Below, in pieces: positions 18,701 to 25,721 of a DNA stretch of 64,000 bases. Position numbers and translations under genes: made by a program. The notes below the pieces were generated by a model. The model had not been told where the DNA came from and ran no database searches. It saw only the letters and a program-made list of their open reading frames with translations. The first letter of the stretch is position 1. Every line of letters begins with the position of its first letter. The stretch comes from Actinacidiphila fildesensis (GTDB lineage: Bacteria > Actinomycetota > Actinomycetes > Streptomycetales > Streptomycetaceae): the NCBI RefSeq assembly GCF_042652185.1, contig NZ_JBHSIX010000023.1. One strand, given 5' to 3'.

Positions 18701-18937
18701 GCCCCGCATGGTCTTGAAGCGGGGGAAGACGTCCTTGAAGACGCGGGCCTCGATGTGGTGCGCGCCCGGCATGCCGTTGGCGGTCGGCGGGCCCTCGTAG
18801 AACACCCACTCGGGCAGCCCCTCGGACTGGTCGAGGGAGCGGGCGAAGATCTTGTTCTCGCTCCAGAAGCCGAGCACCTCGTGCTCGAGAGCGGGCAGGT
18901 CGACCTGGGCGGGTACCTGGCGGTACTGCGGCGTCAT
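15800..18937 (-). CDS. ileS: Isoleucyl-tRNA synthetase (IleRS2-like)
   Basis: Class I synthetase charging tRNA-Ile, 1045 residues, the length of the eukaryote-like IleRS type. The HIGH signature region reads PGAHHIEAR: GAHH stands at residues 58-61 where most enzymes have HxGH, so the first and third residues are exchanged. KMSKH (598-602) is present. An editing domain lies between, and the anticodon-binding domain and C-terminal extension follow. Start: ATG at 18937, with GCCGGAGGCACC upstream, giving the family N-terminus (MTPQYRQVPAQVDLPALEHE). The open frame continues upstream only through the T-box leader. Expression is probably controlled by that T-box. Only copy seen here. Confidence 0.95.
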   Translation of the reverse strand: MTPQYRQVPAQVDLPALEHEVLGFWSENKIFARSLDQSEGLPEWVFYEGPPTANGMPGAHHIEARVFKDVFPRFKTMRGHHVTRKAGWDCHGLPVELAVEKELGFTSKQDIEDYGIAEFNAKCRESVTRHTDAFTELTNRMGYWVDLEDAYRTMDPEYVESVWWSLQQIFDKGLLVQDYRVAPWCPKDQTGLSDHELAQGYETIVDPSVFVRFPLTSGPLAGEAALLVWTTTPWTLVSNTAVATHPTVTYVVATDGDEKLVVAEPLLEKALGEGWTATGVSFTGAEMERWTYERPFDFVEIPDAHYIVNAEYVTTEDGTGLVHQSPAFGEDDLKVCRAYGLPVVNPVRPDGTFEPEVPLVGGEFFKKADEKLVAELQRTGRLFRHVPYEHSYPHCWRCHTALLYYAQPSWYIRTTAVKDAMLRENEKTNWYPDSVKQGRFGDWLNNNVDWALSRNRYWGTPLPIWRCEENHLTCVGSLSDLSTLTGTDQSGLDPHRPYIDEITFPCTSEGCSLESVRVPEVIDAWYDSGSMPFAQWGYPHRNKEIFEKSYPAQFISEAIDQTRGWFYTLMAVGTLVFDRSAYENVVCLGHILAEDGRKMSKHLGNTLEPIALMDQHGADAVRWFMAAGGSPWSARRVGHGTIQEVVRKTLLTYWNTVAFQALYARTAGWTPSASDPAPADRPLLDRWLLGELHALTRDVTESLESYDTQRAGKLLSSFVDDLSNWYVRRSRRRFWQGDAAALRTLHDVVETVTRLMAPLTPFITERVWQDLVVPVTPDAPDSVHLTSWPVADESAINPTLSEQMLLVRRLVELGRATRAESGVKTRQPLSRALVAVAGFDSLDPALHTQITEELNVLSLASLSEVGGSLVDTTAKANFRALGKRFGKGVQDVAKAVAAADAAALSAALRDGTATVEFNGEQIPLSPDEVIITETPREGWSVASDSGATVALDLEITPELRLAGLARDAIRLIQEARKNSGLDVADRIAVRWHSADNDLTTALTEHATLIADEVLATDFAPGDPDRTYGQPFTDDQLGLTFHLRKQ

Positions 18938-19208
18938 CGGTGGTGCCTCCGGCGGACTGTCACGTGTTTCCGTGTTCCGACGAAGGGACGAGAGCCTGGG
19001 CTCCCGCGGTACCACCCTTCTTGGCCCGGGAGGCGGCGCCCCCTGGACCCCCTTGATTGGGGCCGCGATGCCGGTTCTACTCGCCCTGCGGCTTTCCTCC
19101 GGCGGCTCCGGGGTGATCTTCGCGTCGCGCACACCCCCGGGCTTCCACCGTCCCCGGGTCGCTCTTGGCTGCGTGCGGCGCTACTCGTCCCTTTCCACGC
19201 CTTTCGCT
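18938..19208 (-). promoter_or_regulatory. T-box riboswitch leader of ileS
   Basis: On the minus strand the leader carries the classical T-box sequence AGGGTGGTACCGCG (about 19005-19018 on the map), followed by the GGGAGCCC/GGCTCTC helix and the purine-rich ribosome-binding site of ileS. An ATC triplet at 19115-19117, inside GCGAAGATCACC, fits the isoleucine specifier codon of the short Stem I seen in actinobacteria. No T-run terminator is visible, and in this group the ileS T-box is known to act on translation by masking the ribosome-binding site. Confidence 0.9.
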
Positions 19209-19214
19209 GCGGCC

Positions 19215-19220
19215 AGTGTA
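19215..19220 (-). promoter_or_regulatory. Putative -10 box for the ileS T-box transcript
   Basis: TACACT on the minus strand, a TAnnnT box placed about 7 bases before the expected 5' end of the T-box leader. Confidence 0.5.
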
Positions 19221-19479
19221 CGGGGCCGGGGCCGCCGTGTCGGCCCGGTTCCGCGGGTCGGCGGGCCGGGTCCCGCTGACCCGAATGGCCGGATGAAGAC
19301 AACCGAAGTCCGGCCGTCCGGCGTCACTACCGGTGAATACCGGAATACCTGGTGGAACACCTGGGCACACAGGATGCAGACCTGTCGGCCCACCGGGCGC
19401 GACGGGGGGATCAAGCGGCGTGCCCCGTTGCCGCGGGTCCGGAGCCGTTTTACCGTTCCGGCACGATTCGCGAGCAAGA

Positions 19480-19492
19480 TCACAAAATGTGA
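19480..19492. promoter_or_regulatory. Small palindrome before the DksA-like gene
   Basis: TCACA-AAA-TGTGA is a perfect 5-3-5 palindrome, 13 bases before the ATG at 19506 and overlapping its purine-rich ribosome-binding site. It could be an operator. The remaining bases between the ileS promoter and this gene (19221-19479) hold no gene I can support. Confidence 0.3.
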
Positions 19493-19505
19493 AGGGGTCG
19501 CGGCC

Positions 19506-20099
19506 ATGGTCGTGAAGAAGACCGCCGCCAAGAAGACGACACCGGCGAAGAAGGCGGCCACCGCCGCCAAGAAGGCCGTGAAAAAGGTCGTGGCGAAGAA
19601 GACCGCGGCAGCGAAGAAGACGGGAGCCAAAAAGGTGGTTGCGAAGAAGACGGTGGCCGGTACGGTCACGTCCGCGGTTCCCGCCTCCCGGGCGGCCGGG
19701 GAGCCCGGCGTGCTCCCGGTACGGCCGGGGGAGGACCGCTGGTCCGCCTCCGAGGTCCTGGAGGCCCGTGCCGAGCTGCTCGCGGAGGCCGAGCGGCTGC
19801 GGGCCGAGATCGCGTCCTCGGAGGCGTCGGTGGCGGGGCTGCTGCGCGATTCCGGGGGCGGCGCGGGTGACGACGACGCCGACACCGGCACCAAGAACAT
19901 CACCAGGGAGCACGAGATGTCGCTGGCGGCGACCGCCCGCGAGATGCTCGCCCAGTCCGAGCACGCCCTGGAGCGGCTCGACGAGGGCACCTACGGCCGC
20001 TGCGAGTCCTGCGGCAACCCGATCGGCAAGGCGCGGATGCAGGCGTTCCCGCGGGCCACCCTGTGCATCGACTGCAAGCAGAAGCAGGAGCGTCGCTGA
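19506..20099 (+). CDS. TraR/DksA-type zinc-finger protein with Lys/Ala-rich N-terminus
   Basis: 197 residues. The first 55 or so are a histone-H1-like Lys/Ala/Thr tail (KKTAAKK, AKKAATAAKKA) expected to bind nucleic acid without sequence preference. The C-terminal half is a DksA/TraR coiled coil and C4 zinc finger with exact C-x2-C-x17-C-x2-C spacing (CESC...CIDC). DksA-family proteins bind the RNA polymerase secondary channel, and whether this one does is inference. Start ATG with AAGGGG upstream. It lies alone between ileS (divergent) and lspA, and proteins of this architecture are common in Streptomyces. Confidence 0.85.
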   Translation: MVVKKTAAKKTTPAKKAATAAKKAVKKVVAKKTAAAKKTGAKKVVAKKTVAGTVTSAVPASRAAGEPGVLPVRPGEDRWSASEVLEARAELLAEAERLRAEIASSEASVAGLLRDSGGGAGDDDADTGTKNITREHEMSLAATAREMLAQSEHALERLDEGTYGRCESCGNPIGKARMQAFPRATLCIDCKQKQERR

Positions 20100-20209
20100 A
20101 CCCCCTGCCCTCGGCCGGGGGGACCCCCGCGCACGGGTGTGACGTACCCTCGTCAACAGCCAGGATCCGGCCTGGCCGGCACAAGCTGCACAAGGGCTGA
20201 GGGACGCAC

Positions 20210-20791
20210 GTGACGGAAGCGGAGCACGGCATCGAGGAACGGGACGAAGAGGCCACGGCAGCGGCCGGGGCCCCTGAGGAGGCGCCGCCCACCGCACCCA
20301 GGGGCAAGCGGCGCATCGCCCTCCTGCTCGCGGTGGCGGCGCTGGCGTACGCCCTGGACCTGCTGTCCAAGCTCTGGGTGGTGACCAGCCTCGAACACCG
20401 GGACACCCCGATCGACGTGCTCGGCAGCTGGCTGCGGCTCGAGGCGATCCGCAACGGGGGAGCGGCCTTCGGCTTCGGCCAGGGCATGACGATCGTCTTC
20501 ACGATCATCGCGGCCGGGGTGATCGTGGTGATCGCCCGGCTGGCCCGCAAGCTCTACAGCCTGCCCTGGGCGATCGCGCTCGGGCTGCTGCTCGGCGGGG
20601 CCTTCGGCAACCTCACCGACCGGGTCTTCCGGTCGCCGGGGTTCCTGGAGGGGCATGTGGTGGACTTCATCGCGCCCGCCCACTTCGCGGTCTTCAACCT
20701 CGCCGACTCCGCGATCGTCTGCGGCGGCATCCTGATCGTGCTGCTGTCCTTCCGCGGACTCGACCCGGACGGCACCCTGCACCGCGACTGA
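20210..20791 (+). CDS. lspA: Lipoprotein signal peptidase LspA
   Basis: Aspartic protease (family A8) in the cytoplasmic membrane that removes signal peptides from diacylglyceryl-prolipoproteins. It has 193 residues: an acidic cytoplasmic N-terminus of about 40 residues, then four membrane helices. Conserved elements are the NGGAAFGF segment, GNLTDR, and the two catalytic aspartates in VVDFI and FNLADS. GAGGGACGCAC precedes the GTG. Its pathway partner lgt starts at the far end of this window. Confidence 0.94.
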   Translation: MTEAEHGIEERDEEATAAAGAPEEAPPTAPRGKRRIALLLAVAALAYALDLLSKLWVVTSLEHRDTPIDVLGSWLRLEAIRNGGAAFGFGQGMTIVFTIIAAGVIVVIARLARKLYSLPWAIALGLLLGGAFGNLTDRVFRSPGFLEGHVVDFIAPAHFAVFNLADSAIVCGGILIVLLSFRGLDPDGTLHRD

Positions 20792-20870
20792 GCCACGGCT
20801 GAGCCGAGGCCGGGCCGCCGGTCGGCCACCGGGTCCGGGCCGCCGGGACGGAGCTGCCACCGCCGTCCGT

Positions 20871-20876
20871 CATACT
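20871..20876 (+). promoter_or_regulatory. Putative -10 box, leaderless RluD-family gene
   Basis: CATACT ends 7 bases before the GTG at 20884, and no ribosome-binding site is visible. This fits a leaderless transcript, with a one-base departure from TAnnnT. Confidence 0.35.
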
Positions 20877-20883
20877 CGACCAG

Positions 20884-21825
20884 GTGAGTACCCTTCCCGA
20901 GACCCGGACCCTGCCCGTACCCGACGGCCTAGAAGGCGAGCGCGTCGACGCCGCCATCGCGCGTATGTTCGGCTTTTCGCGCACCAAGGCGGCGGAGCTG
21001 GCTGCTTCCGGGAAGGTCTCCATCGACGGCAGCCCCGCGATGAAGTCCGACCGGGTGCACGGCGGAGCCTGGCTGGAGGTCGAGATGCCGGCGCCGCCGA
21101 AGCCCGTGCAGATCGTGGCCGAGGCCGTCGAGGGCATGGTGATCGTCCATGACGACGACGATCTCGTGGTGATCTCCAAGCCGGTCGGCGTGGCCGCGCA
21201 CCCCAGCCCCGGCTGGACCGGCACGACCGTCATCGGCGGCCTCGCCGCCGCCGGCTACCGCATCTCCACCTCCGGTGCCGCCGAGCGCCAGGGCATCGTG
21301 CACCGTCTCGACGTGGGCACCTCGGGGCTGATGGTGGTCGCCAAGTCGGAGCGCGCGTACACGCTGCTCAAGCAGCAGTTCCGCGAGCGCGTCGTCGACA
21401 AGCGCTACCACGCGCTGGTGCAGGGCCACCCGGACCCGATGAGCGGCACCATCGACGCCCCGATCGGCCGGCACCCGAACCACGACTACAAGTGGGCCGT
21501 GATCGCCGAGGGCAAGCCCAGCGTCACGCACTACGACCTCATCGAGGCGTTCCGGCACGCCAGCCTGCTCGACATCAAGCTGGAGACCGGCCGCACCCAC
21601 CAGATCCGGGTGCACATGTCCGCCCACCGCCACCCCTGCGTCGGCGACCTCACGTACGGCGCCGACCCGACCCTCTCCAAGCGGCTCGGCCTGAGCCGCC
21701 AGTGGCTGCACGCGGTGAAGCTCGGCTTCGAGCACCCGTCGGACGGCCGCTGGGTGGAGTTCGAGAGCGCGTACGCCGACGATCTCCAGCACGCCCTGGA
21801 CGTCGTCCGGGAGGACAGCGTCTGA
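20884..21825 (+). CDS. RluD/RluA-family pseudouridine synthase
   Basis: Converts uridines to pseudouridine in 23S rRNA or tRNA; the exact target cannot be read from sequence. It has 313 residues: an N-terminal S4 RNA-binding domain (about 12-80, with GERVDAAIARMFGFSRTKA) and the catalytic domain with HRLDVGTSGLMVVAK, catalytic Asp143, and the GRTHQIRVHM motif. In most bacteria this gene sits next to lspA, as here. The stop overlaps the start of the next gene as TGATG. Confidence 0.92.
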   Translation: MSTLPETRTLPVPDGLEGERVDAAIARMFGFSRTKAAELAASGKVSIDGSPAMKSDRVHGGAWLEVEMPAPPKPVQIVAEAVEGMVIVHDDDDLVVISKPVGVAAHPSPGWTGTTVIGGLAAAGYRISTSGAAERQGIVHRLDVGTSGLMVVAKSERAYTLLKQQFRERVVDKRYHALVQGHPDPMSGTIDAPIGRHPNHDYKWAVIAEGKPSVTHYDLIEAFRHASLLDIKLETGRTHQIRVHMSAHRHPCVGDLTYGADPTLSKRLGLSRQWLHAVKLGFEHPSDGRWVEFESAYADDLQHALDVVREDSV

Positions 21826-22274
21826 TGGACGTCCGGGTCGTCGCGGCGCAGGACGCCGAGGGCATGGCGGCCGTGCACGCCATCCGTCACGAGGTCTTCG
21901 TCGTCGAGCAGAACGTCCCGGCCGAGCTGGAGTGGGACGGCAAGGACGACCGTGCCGTGCACGTGCTGGCCCCGGACGCAGGCACCGGACGGCTGCTGCT
22001 GGGCGCCGACGCCGCCGCCAAGAACGGCGGCGACCCGGACACCGCGGTACTCGGCCGGCTCGCCGTGCTCAAGCCCGCGCGCGGCACCGGCGTCGGCGCC
22101 CGGCTGGTCGCCGCACTCGAGGACGAGGCCCGCAGGCTCGGACTCGCGGGTGTCCACCTGGAGTCCCAGGTGCACGCGATCGCCTTCTACGAGCGGCTGG
22201 GCTACACCCCGTTCGGGCCGGAATTCCCCGACGCGGGCATCGCGCACCGCGCCATGCGGCGCTCCCTGGGCTGA
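21825..22274 (+). CDS. GNAT family N-acetyltransferase
   Basis: 149 residues with a GNAT fold of the ElaA-like type: an N-terminal IRHEVFVVEQNVPAELEWDG segment, the acetyl-CoA-binding loop LKPARGTGVGARLVAALEDEA and a C-terminal AFYERLGYTPFGPEFPDAGIAH region. The substrate is unknown. The ATG overlaps the stop of the pseudouridine synthase (TGATG), so the two are likely co-translated. Confidence 0.85.
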   Translation: MDVRVVAAQDAEGMAAVHAIRHEVFVVEQNVPAELEWDGKDDRAVHVLAPDAGTGRLLLGADAAAKNGGDPDTAVLGRLAVLKPARGTGVGARLVAALEDEARRLGLAGVHLESQVHAIAFYERLGYTPFGPEFPDAGIAHRAMRRSLG

Positions 22275-22308
22275 CGCCCCACTGCCTGTGGCACCCTGAG
22301 GCGTCCCG

Positions 22309-22335
22309 TCCCAGGAGTCCCAGGAGTCCCAGGAG
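22309..22335 (+). repeat. Triple TCCCAGGAG repeat containing three SD-like cores
   Basis: Three perfect head-to-tail copies of the 9-base unit TCCCAGGAG (22309-22317, 22318-22326, 22327-22335). Each contains AGGAG, and the last one stands 9 bases before the GTG at 22345. Confidence 0.85.
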
Positions 22336-22344
22336 CCGCCCGCC

Positions 22345-23925
22345 GTGGACCAGCTCGTCCTGTTCTTCTCGCTCATGCTCGCGGCCATCGTCATGGTGCC
22401 GCTGGGCGACCGGATGGGGCTCCCGTCGCCGGTCCTGATGACCCTGTTCGGCATCGTGCTGGCCCTGGTGCCGCAGATCCCGAACGTGCAGATCGACCCC
22501 GATCTGATTCTGCCGATCGTCCTGCCGCCGCTCCTCTACGCGTCCGTGCAGCGCACCTCGTGGCGGCAGTTCGCGGCCAACAAGCGGGCGATCTTCCTGC
22601 TGGCGGTCGCCCTGGTCTTCGTCACGACGGCGGCCGTCGCGGTCGTCGCCAACGCGATCGTCCCCGGCGTGACGGTCGCCGCCGCGGTCGCGCTCGGCGC
22701 GCTGGTGGCGCCGCCCGACCCGGTGGCCGCGACGGCGGTGGCCGGGAGCCTGGGGCTGCCGCGGCGGATGGTCTCCATCCTGGAGGGCGAGGGGCTGTTC
22801 AACGACGTCACCGCGATCGTGCTCTACCACGTGGCGATCGCCGCGGCCGTGACCGGGAAGTTCTCCGCCGAGCACGCGGCCGGCGAGCTGGTGCTGTCCG
22901 CCGTGGTCGCGATCGCGATCGGCATGGCGCTCGGGTGGGCCGCCAACAAGCTGATGGGCATCGTCGGGGACCCGACCCTGCAGATCGGGCTGACGCTGCT
23001 GGTCCCGTTCGCCTCGTACGGCCTCGCCGAGGAACTGGGCGGCTCCGGTGTCCTCGCGGTGCTCACCACCGCGCTCTTCCTGGCCGAGCACGCCGTCGGG
23101 GCGGACGATGTGACGGCCCGGCTGGCCGGCACCACCTTCTGGGAGATCGTCGACACCCTCGTCACCGGCGTCGCCTTCGGCCTCATCGGGCTGGAACTGC
23201 ACAACGTGTTCGCCGTCGGCGCCGGCCGTTGGGGCTCGATGCTCTCGCACGCCGGACTGGTGATCGCCGTGGTCGTCGGCGTCCGGCTGGTGTGGCTGCT
23301 GCCGGCCGCCTGGCTGGCCCGCAGGTGGCGGGACAAGCGCCACGACGAGGACATCCCGATGACCTGGCGGGAGACCGTCGTCGTGTGGTGGGCGGGGATG
23401 CGCGGCGTGGCGTCCGTCGCCCTGGCCCTCGCCATTCCGCTGACCTCGGACGACGGCCCCTTCCCGGCCCGTGACGAGCTGCTGTTCATCGCCTTCGCGG
23501 TCGTCCTGGCCACCCTGGTCCTGCAGGGCCTGACGCTGCCCTGGCTGGTCAGGAGGCTCGGGGTGCGCGGCAACATCGACGCCGAGCACGATCTGGAGCG
23601 GAGGCTCGCGCTGCGCGCCACCAAGGCCGCCAAGCAGCGGCTGCGGGAGATCGAGCTGGTCGAGCCGCTGCAGGAGGAGGTGTCGGAGATGCTCCAGCGG
23701 CGGGCCTTCGACCTCGGCGCCCGGATCTCGCCCGACATCGTCGACGACGACCGCCGCGAGTCGCACGCCAAGCGCACCGAGCGGCTGCGGGTCATACAGC
23801 GGGTGCAGGCCGAGATGATGTCCGCCGCCCGGCACGAGGTGCTGGCCGCCCGCAGCGAGCCGGGCTCCGACCCGGAGATCGTGGACCGGGTGCTGCGCCT
23901 GCTGGACCTGCGTTCGGTGCGCTGA
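22345..23925 (+). CDS. Na+/H+ antiporter, CPA1 (NhaP/NHE-like) family
   Basis: Cation:proton antiporter of 526 residues. The first 400 or so form about 12 membrane helices with the CPA1 core, including APPDPVAATAVAG and the ILEGEGLFNDVTAIVLY helix with the conserved acidic pair. About 120 cytoplasmic residues follow (ERRLALRATKAAKQRLREIEL onward), probably regulatory. Start GTG at 22345, fed by a triplicated AGGAG sequence. Convergent with the MscS gene, with only 16 bases between stops. Confidence 0.9.
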   Translation: MDQLVLFFSLMLAAIVMVPLGDRMGLPSPVLMTLFGIVLALVPQIPNVQIDPDLILPIVLPPLLYASVQRTSWRQFAANKRAIFLLAVALVFVTTAAVAVVANAIVPGVTVAAAVALGALVAPPDPVAATAVAGSLGLPRRMVSILEGEGLFNDVTAIVLYHVAIAAAVTGKFSAEHAAGELVLSAVVAIAIGMALGWAANKLMGIVGDPTLQIGLTLLVPFASYGLAEELGGSGVLAVLTTALFLAEHAVGADDVTARLAGTTFWEIVDTLVTGVAFGLIGLELHNVFAVGAGRWGSMLSHAGLVIAVVVGVRLVWLLPAAWLARRWRDKRHDEDIPMTWRETVVVWWAGMRGVASVALALAIPLTSDDGPFPARDELLFIAFAVVLATLVLQGLTLPWLVRRLGVRGNIDAEHDLERRLALRATKAAKQRLREIELVEPLQEEVSEMLQRRAFDLGARISPDIVDDDRRESHAKRTERLRVIQRVQAEMMSAARHEVLAARSEPGSDPEIVDRVLRLLDLRSVR

Positions 23926-23941
23926 GCTCCGTGCTCCGCCG

Positions 23942-25054
23942 TTATCGTGCGCCCGGCCCGGGGCCGATGTCGTCGGAGGTGGGCGGGGCGGCCGGCGGGC
24001 GCGGCGGCTCCGCGTCCAGCCCCGGCGCGGGCGCGGTGTTCAGCCGCGGCAGCGCGTACGGGTGCTCGCGGCGCACCCACTCCAGCAACTGCTCGCGGAC
24101 GACGCAGCGGACGGTGAAGATGTCGTCCGCGTCCTTGGCGGTGACCAGGGCCCGCACCAGGATCGTGGTCGGCGTGGTGTCGATGACGACCAGGCCCCAG
24201 GCCCGCCGGTCCCACTGCTCGCACTCCTTGAGCACCAGGTGCAGCTGCTCGCGCATCAGGTCGACGGGCGTCGAGTGATCCAGATGGAAGAAGACCGTTC
24301 CGGTCATCATCGGGTCGCCGCGCGACCAGTTCTCGAACGGTTTGCTGGTGAAATACGACACAGGCATCGTGATGCGGCGCTCGTCCCAGGTCCGCACCGT
24401 CAGATAGGTGAGGGTGATCTCCTCGACCGTGCCCCACTCCCCGTCGACCACCACGGTGTCGCCGATCCGCACCATGTCGCCGAAGGCGATCTGCAGCCCC
24501 GCGAAGATGTTGCCGAGCGTGGACTGGGCCGCGACACCGGCCACGATGCCGATGATCCCGGCCGAGGCGAGCATCGAGGCGCCGATGGTGCGCATCTCGG
24601 GGAACGTGAACAGCATCGCGGCGATCGCCACCACGATCACGACGGCGGTCACCACCCGCTGGATCAGCGTCACCTGGGTGCGGACCCGCCGGACCCTGGC
24701 CGTGTTGCGGGCCGTCGAGGCATACCGCTCGTAGGACGCGTCCACCACCGCCGACGCCACCCGTACCGTCAGCCAGGCGCACGCGCCGATCAGCACCAGG
24801 CTCAGGCACTGGCCGACCGCCGCCCGGTGGCCCTTGGCGAGATGCGCCGCCGGGTACGAGGCGCGCAGCAGCGCCGTGCACAGCACCAGCTGGAACGGGA
24901 TCCGGCAGCGGCGCAGCAGGCCCCACAGCGGGGTCTCGGGGTGCCGGGCGTCGACCTTGACGAGCGTCTTGTCCACGACCCAGCCGACGACCAGGGTCAC
25001 CACCACCGACGCCCCGATGACGATCACCGGCCGCAGCACGTTCTCCATGTCCAC
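23942..25054 (-). CDS. MscS family mechanosensitive ion channel
   Basis: Small-conductance mechanosensitive channel type protein of 370 residues. Several N-terminal membrane helices lead to the pore-lining TM3 region (ASMLASAGIIGIVAGVAAQSTLGNIF), followed by the MscS beta domain (GDMVRIGDTVVVDGEWGTVEEITL) and a cytoplasmic end with a Pro-rich tail. It releases solutes on hypo-osmotic shock (family role). I chose the GTG at 25054 because GGAGGGAGC lies 5-7 bases upstream; an ATG two codons further in (25048) is the alternative. Confidence 0.88.
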   Translation of the reverse strand: MDMENVLRPVIVIGASVVVTLVVGWVVDKTLVKVDARHPETPLWGLLRRCRIPFQLVLCTALLRASYPAAHLAKGHRAAVGQCLSLVLIGACAWLTVRVASAVVDASYERYASTARNTARVRRVRTQVTLIQRVVTAVVIVVAIAAMLFTFPEMRTIGASMLASAGIIGIVAGVAAQSTLGNIFAGLQIAFGDMVRIGDTVVVDGEWGTVEEITLTYLTVRTWDERRITMPVSYFTSKPFENWSRGDPMMTGTVFFHLDHSTPVDLMREQLHLVLKECEQWDRRAWGLVVIDTTPTTILVRALVTAKDADDIFTVRCVVREQLLEWVRREHPYALPRLNTAPAPGLDAEPPRPPAAPPTSDDIGPGPGAR

Positions 25055-25135
25055 AGGCGCTCCCTCCGGTTGCTTTGTCCCCCGACGGTAACTGGCACCA
25101 TGGACGCGTACCCGACAGCGAGTGAAGGCAGCCCC

Positions 25136-25717
25136 GTGAAAATCGTGATGTTCCACTCGGCCTATGGGCTCCGGCCCGCCGTACGAGCGGCCGCCGAGCG
25201 ACTGCGTGCCGCCGGGCACGAGGTGTACGTCCCCGACCTCTACGACGGCCGGACGACCGACACCGTCGAGGAGGGCATGAAGATCAAGGACGCGATCGGC
25301 CGCGAGGAACTCCTCCAGCGGGCGGTCGCCGCCGCGGCTCCGCACTCCGACCAGGGGCTGGTCTACGCCGGCTTCTCGCTCGGCGGCTCCATCGCCCAGA
25401 CCCTCGCGCTGGGCGACGAGAAGGCCCGCGGGCTGCTGCTCCTGCACGGCACGTCGGACATCGCGGACGACGCGGTGACGGATCAGCTGCCGGTGCAGCT
25501 GCATGTCGCGGAGCCGGATCCGTTCGAGTCGGAGGACTGGCTCAACGCGTGGTACCTGCGGATGGGCAAGGCGGGCGCGGATGTTGAGGTGCACCGGTAC
25601 CGGGGTGCGGGCCATCTCTACACGGACCCGGAGCTGCACGACTACGACGCCGAGGCCGCGGAGCAGACATGGGCTGTCGCCCTGAGCTTCCTCGCGGACC
25701 TCGACGCCGAAGCCTGA
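25136..25717 (+). CDS. Dienelactone hydrolase family protein
   Basis: Alpha/beta hydrolase of 193 residues. The nucleophile elbow reads GFSLGGS, so serine stands where true dienelactone hydrolases have cysteine. The expected Asp (AEPDPFES) and His (GAGHLYTD) follow. The substrate is unknown. Start GTG with GAAGG 7 bases upstream; an in-frame ATG at 25100 would add 12 residues without a ribosome-binding site. Divergent from the MscS gene and convergent with the metalloprotease, with a 4-base gap. Confidence 0.82.
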   Translation: MKIVMFHSAYGLRPAVRAAAERLRAAGHEVYVPDLYDGRTTDTVEEGMKIKDAIGREELLQRAVAAAAPHSDQGLVYAGFSLGGSIAQTLALGDEKARGLLLLHGTSDIADDAVTDQLPVQLHVAEPDPFESEDWLNAWYLRMGKAGADVEVHRYRGAGHLYTDPELHDYDAEAAEQTWAVALSFLADLDAEA

Positions 25718-25721
25718 GGCG

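Noticed and set aside
15815..19279. Plus-strand open frame of more than 1100 codons opposite ileS
   Set aside because: It is the exact antisense of ileS, with composition typical of the complementary frame in high-GC DNA and no domain that I recognise.
19506..19680. Lys/Ala-rich stretch considered as a separate histone-like gene
   Set aside because: It continues in frame into the DksA/TraR coiled coil and zinc finger, so it is the N-terminal tail of one protein.
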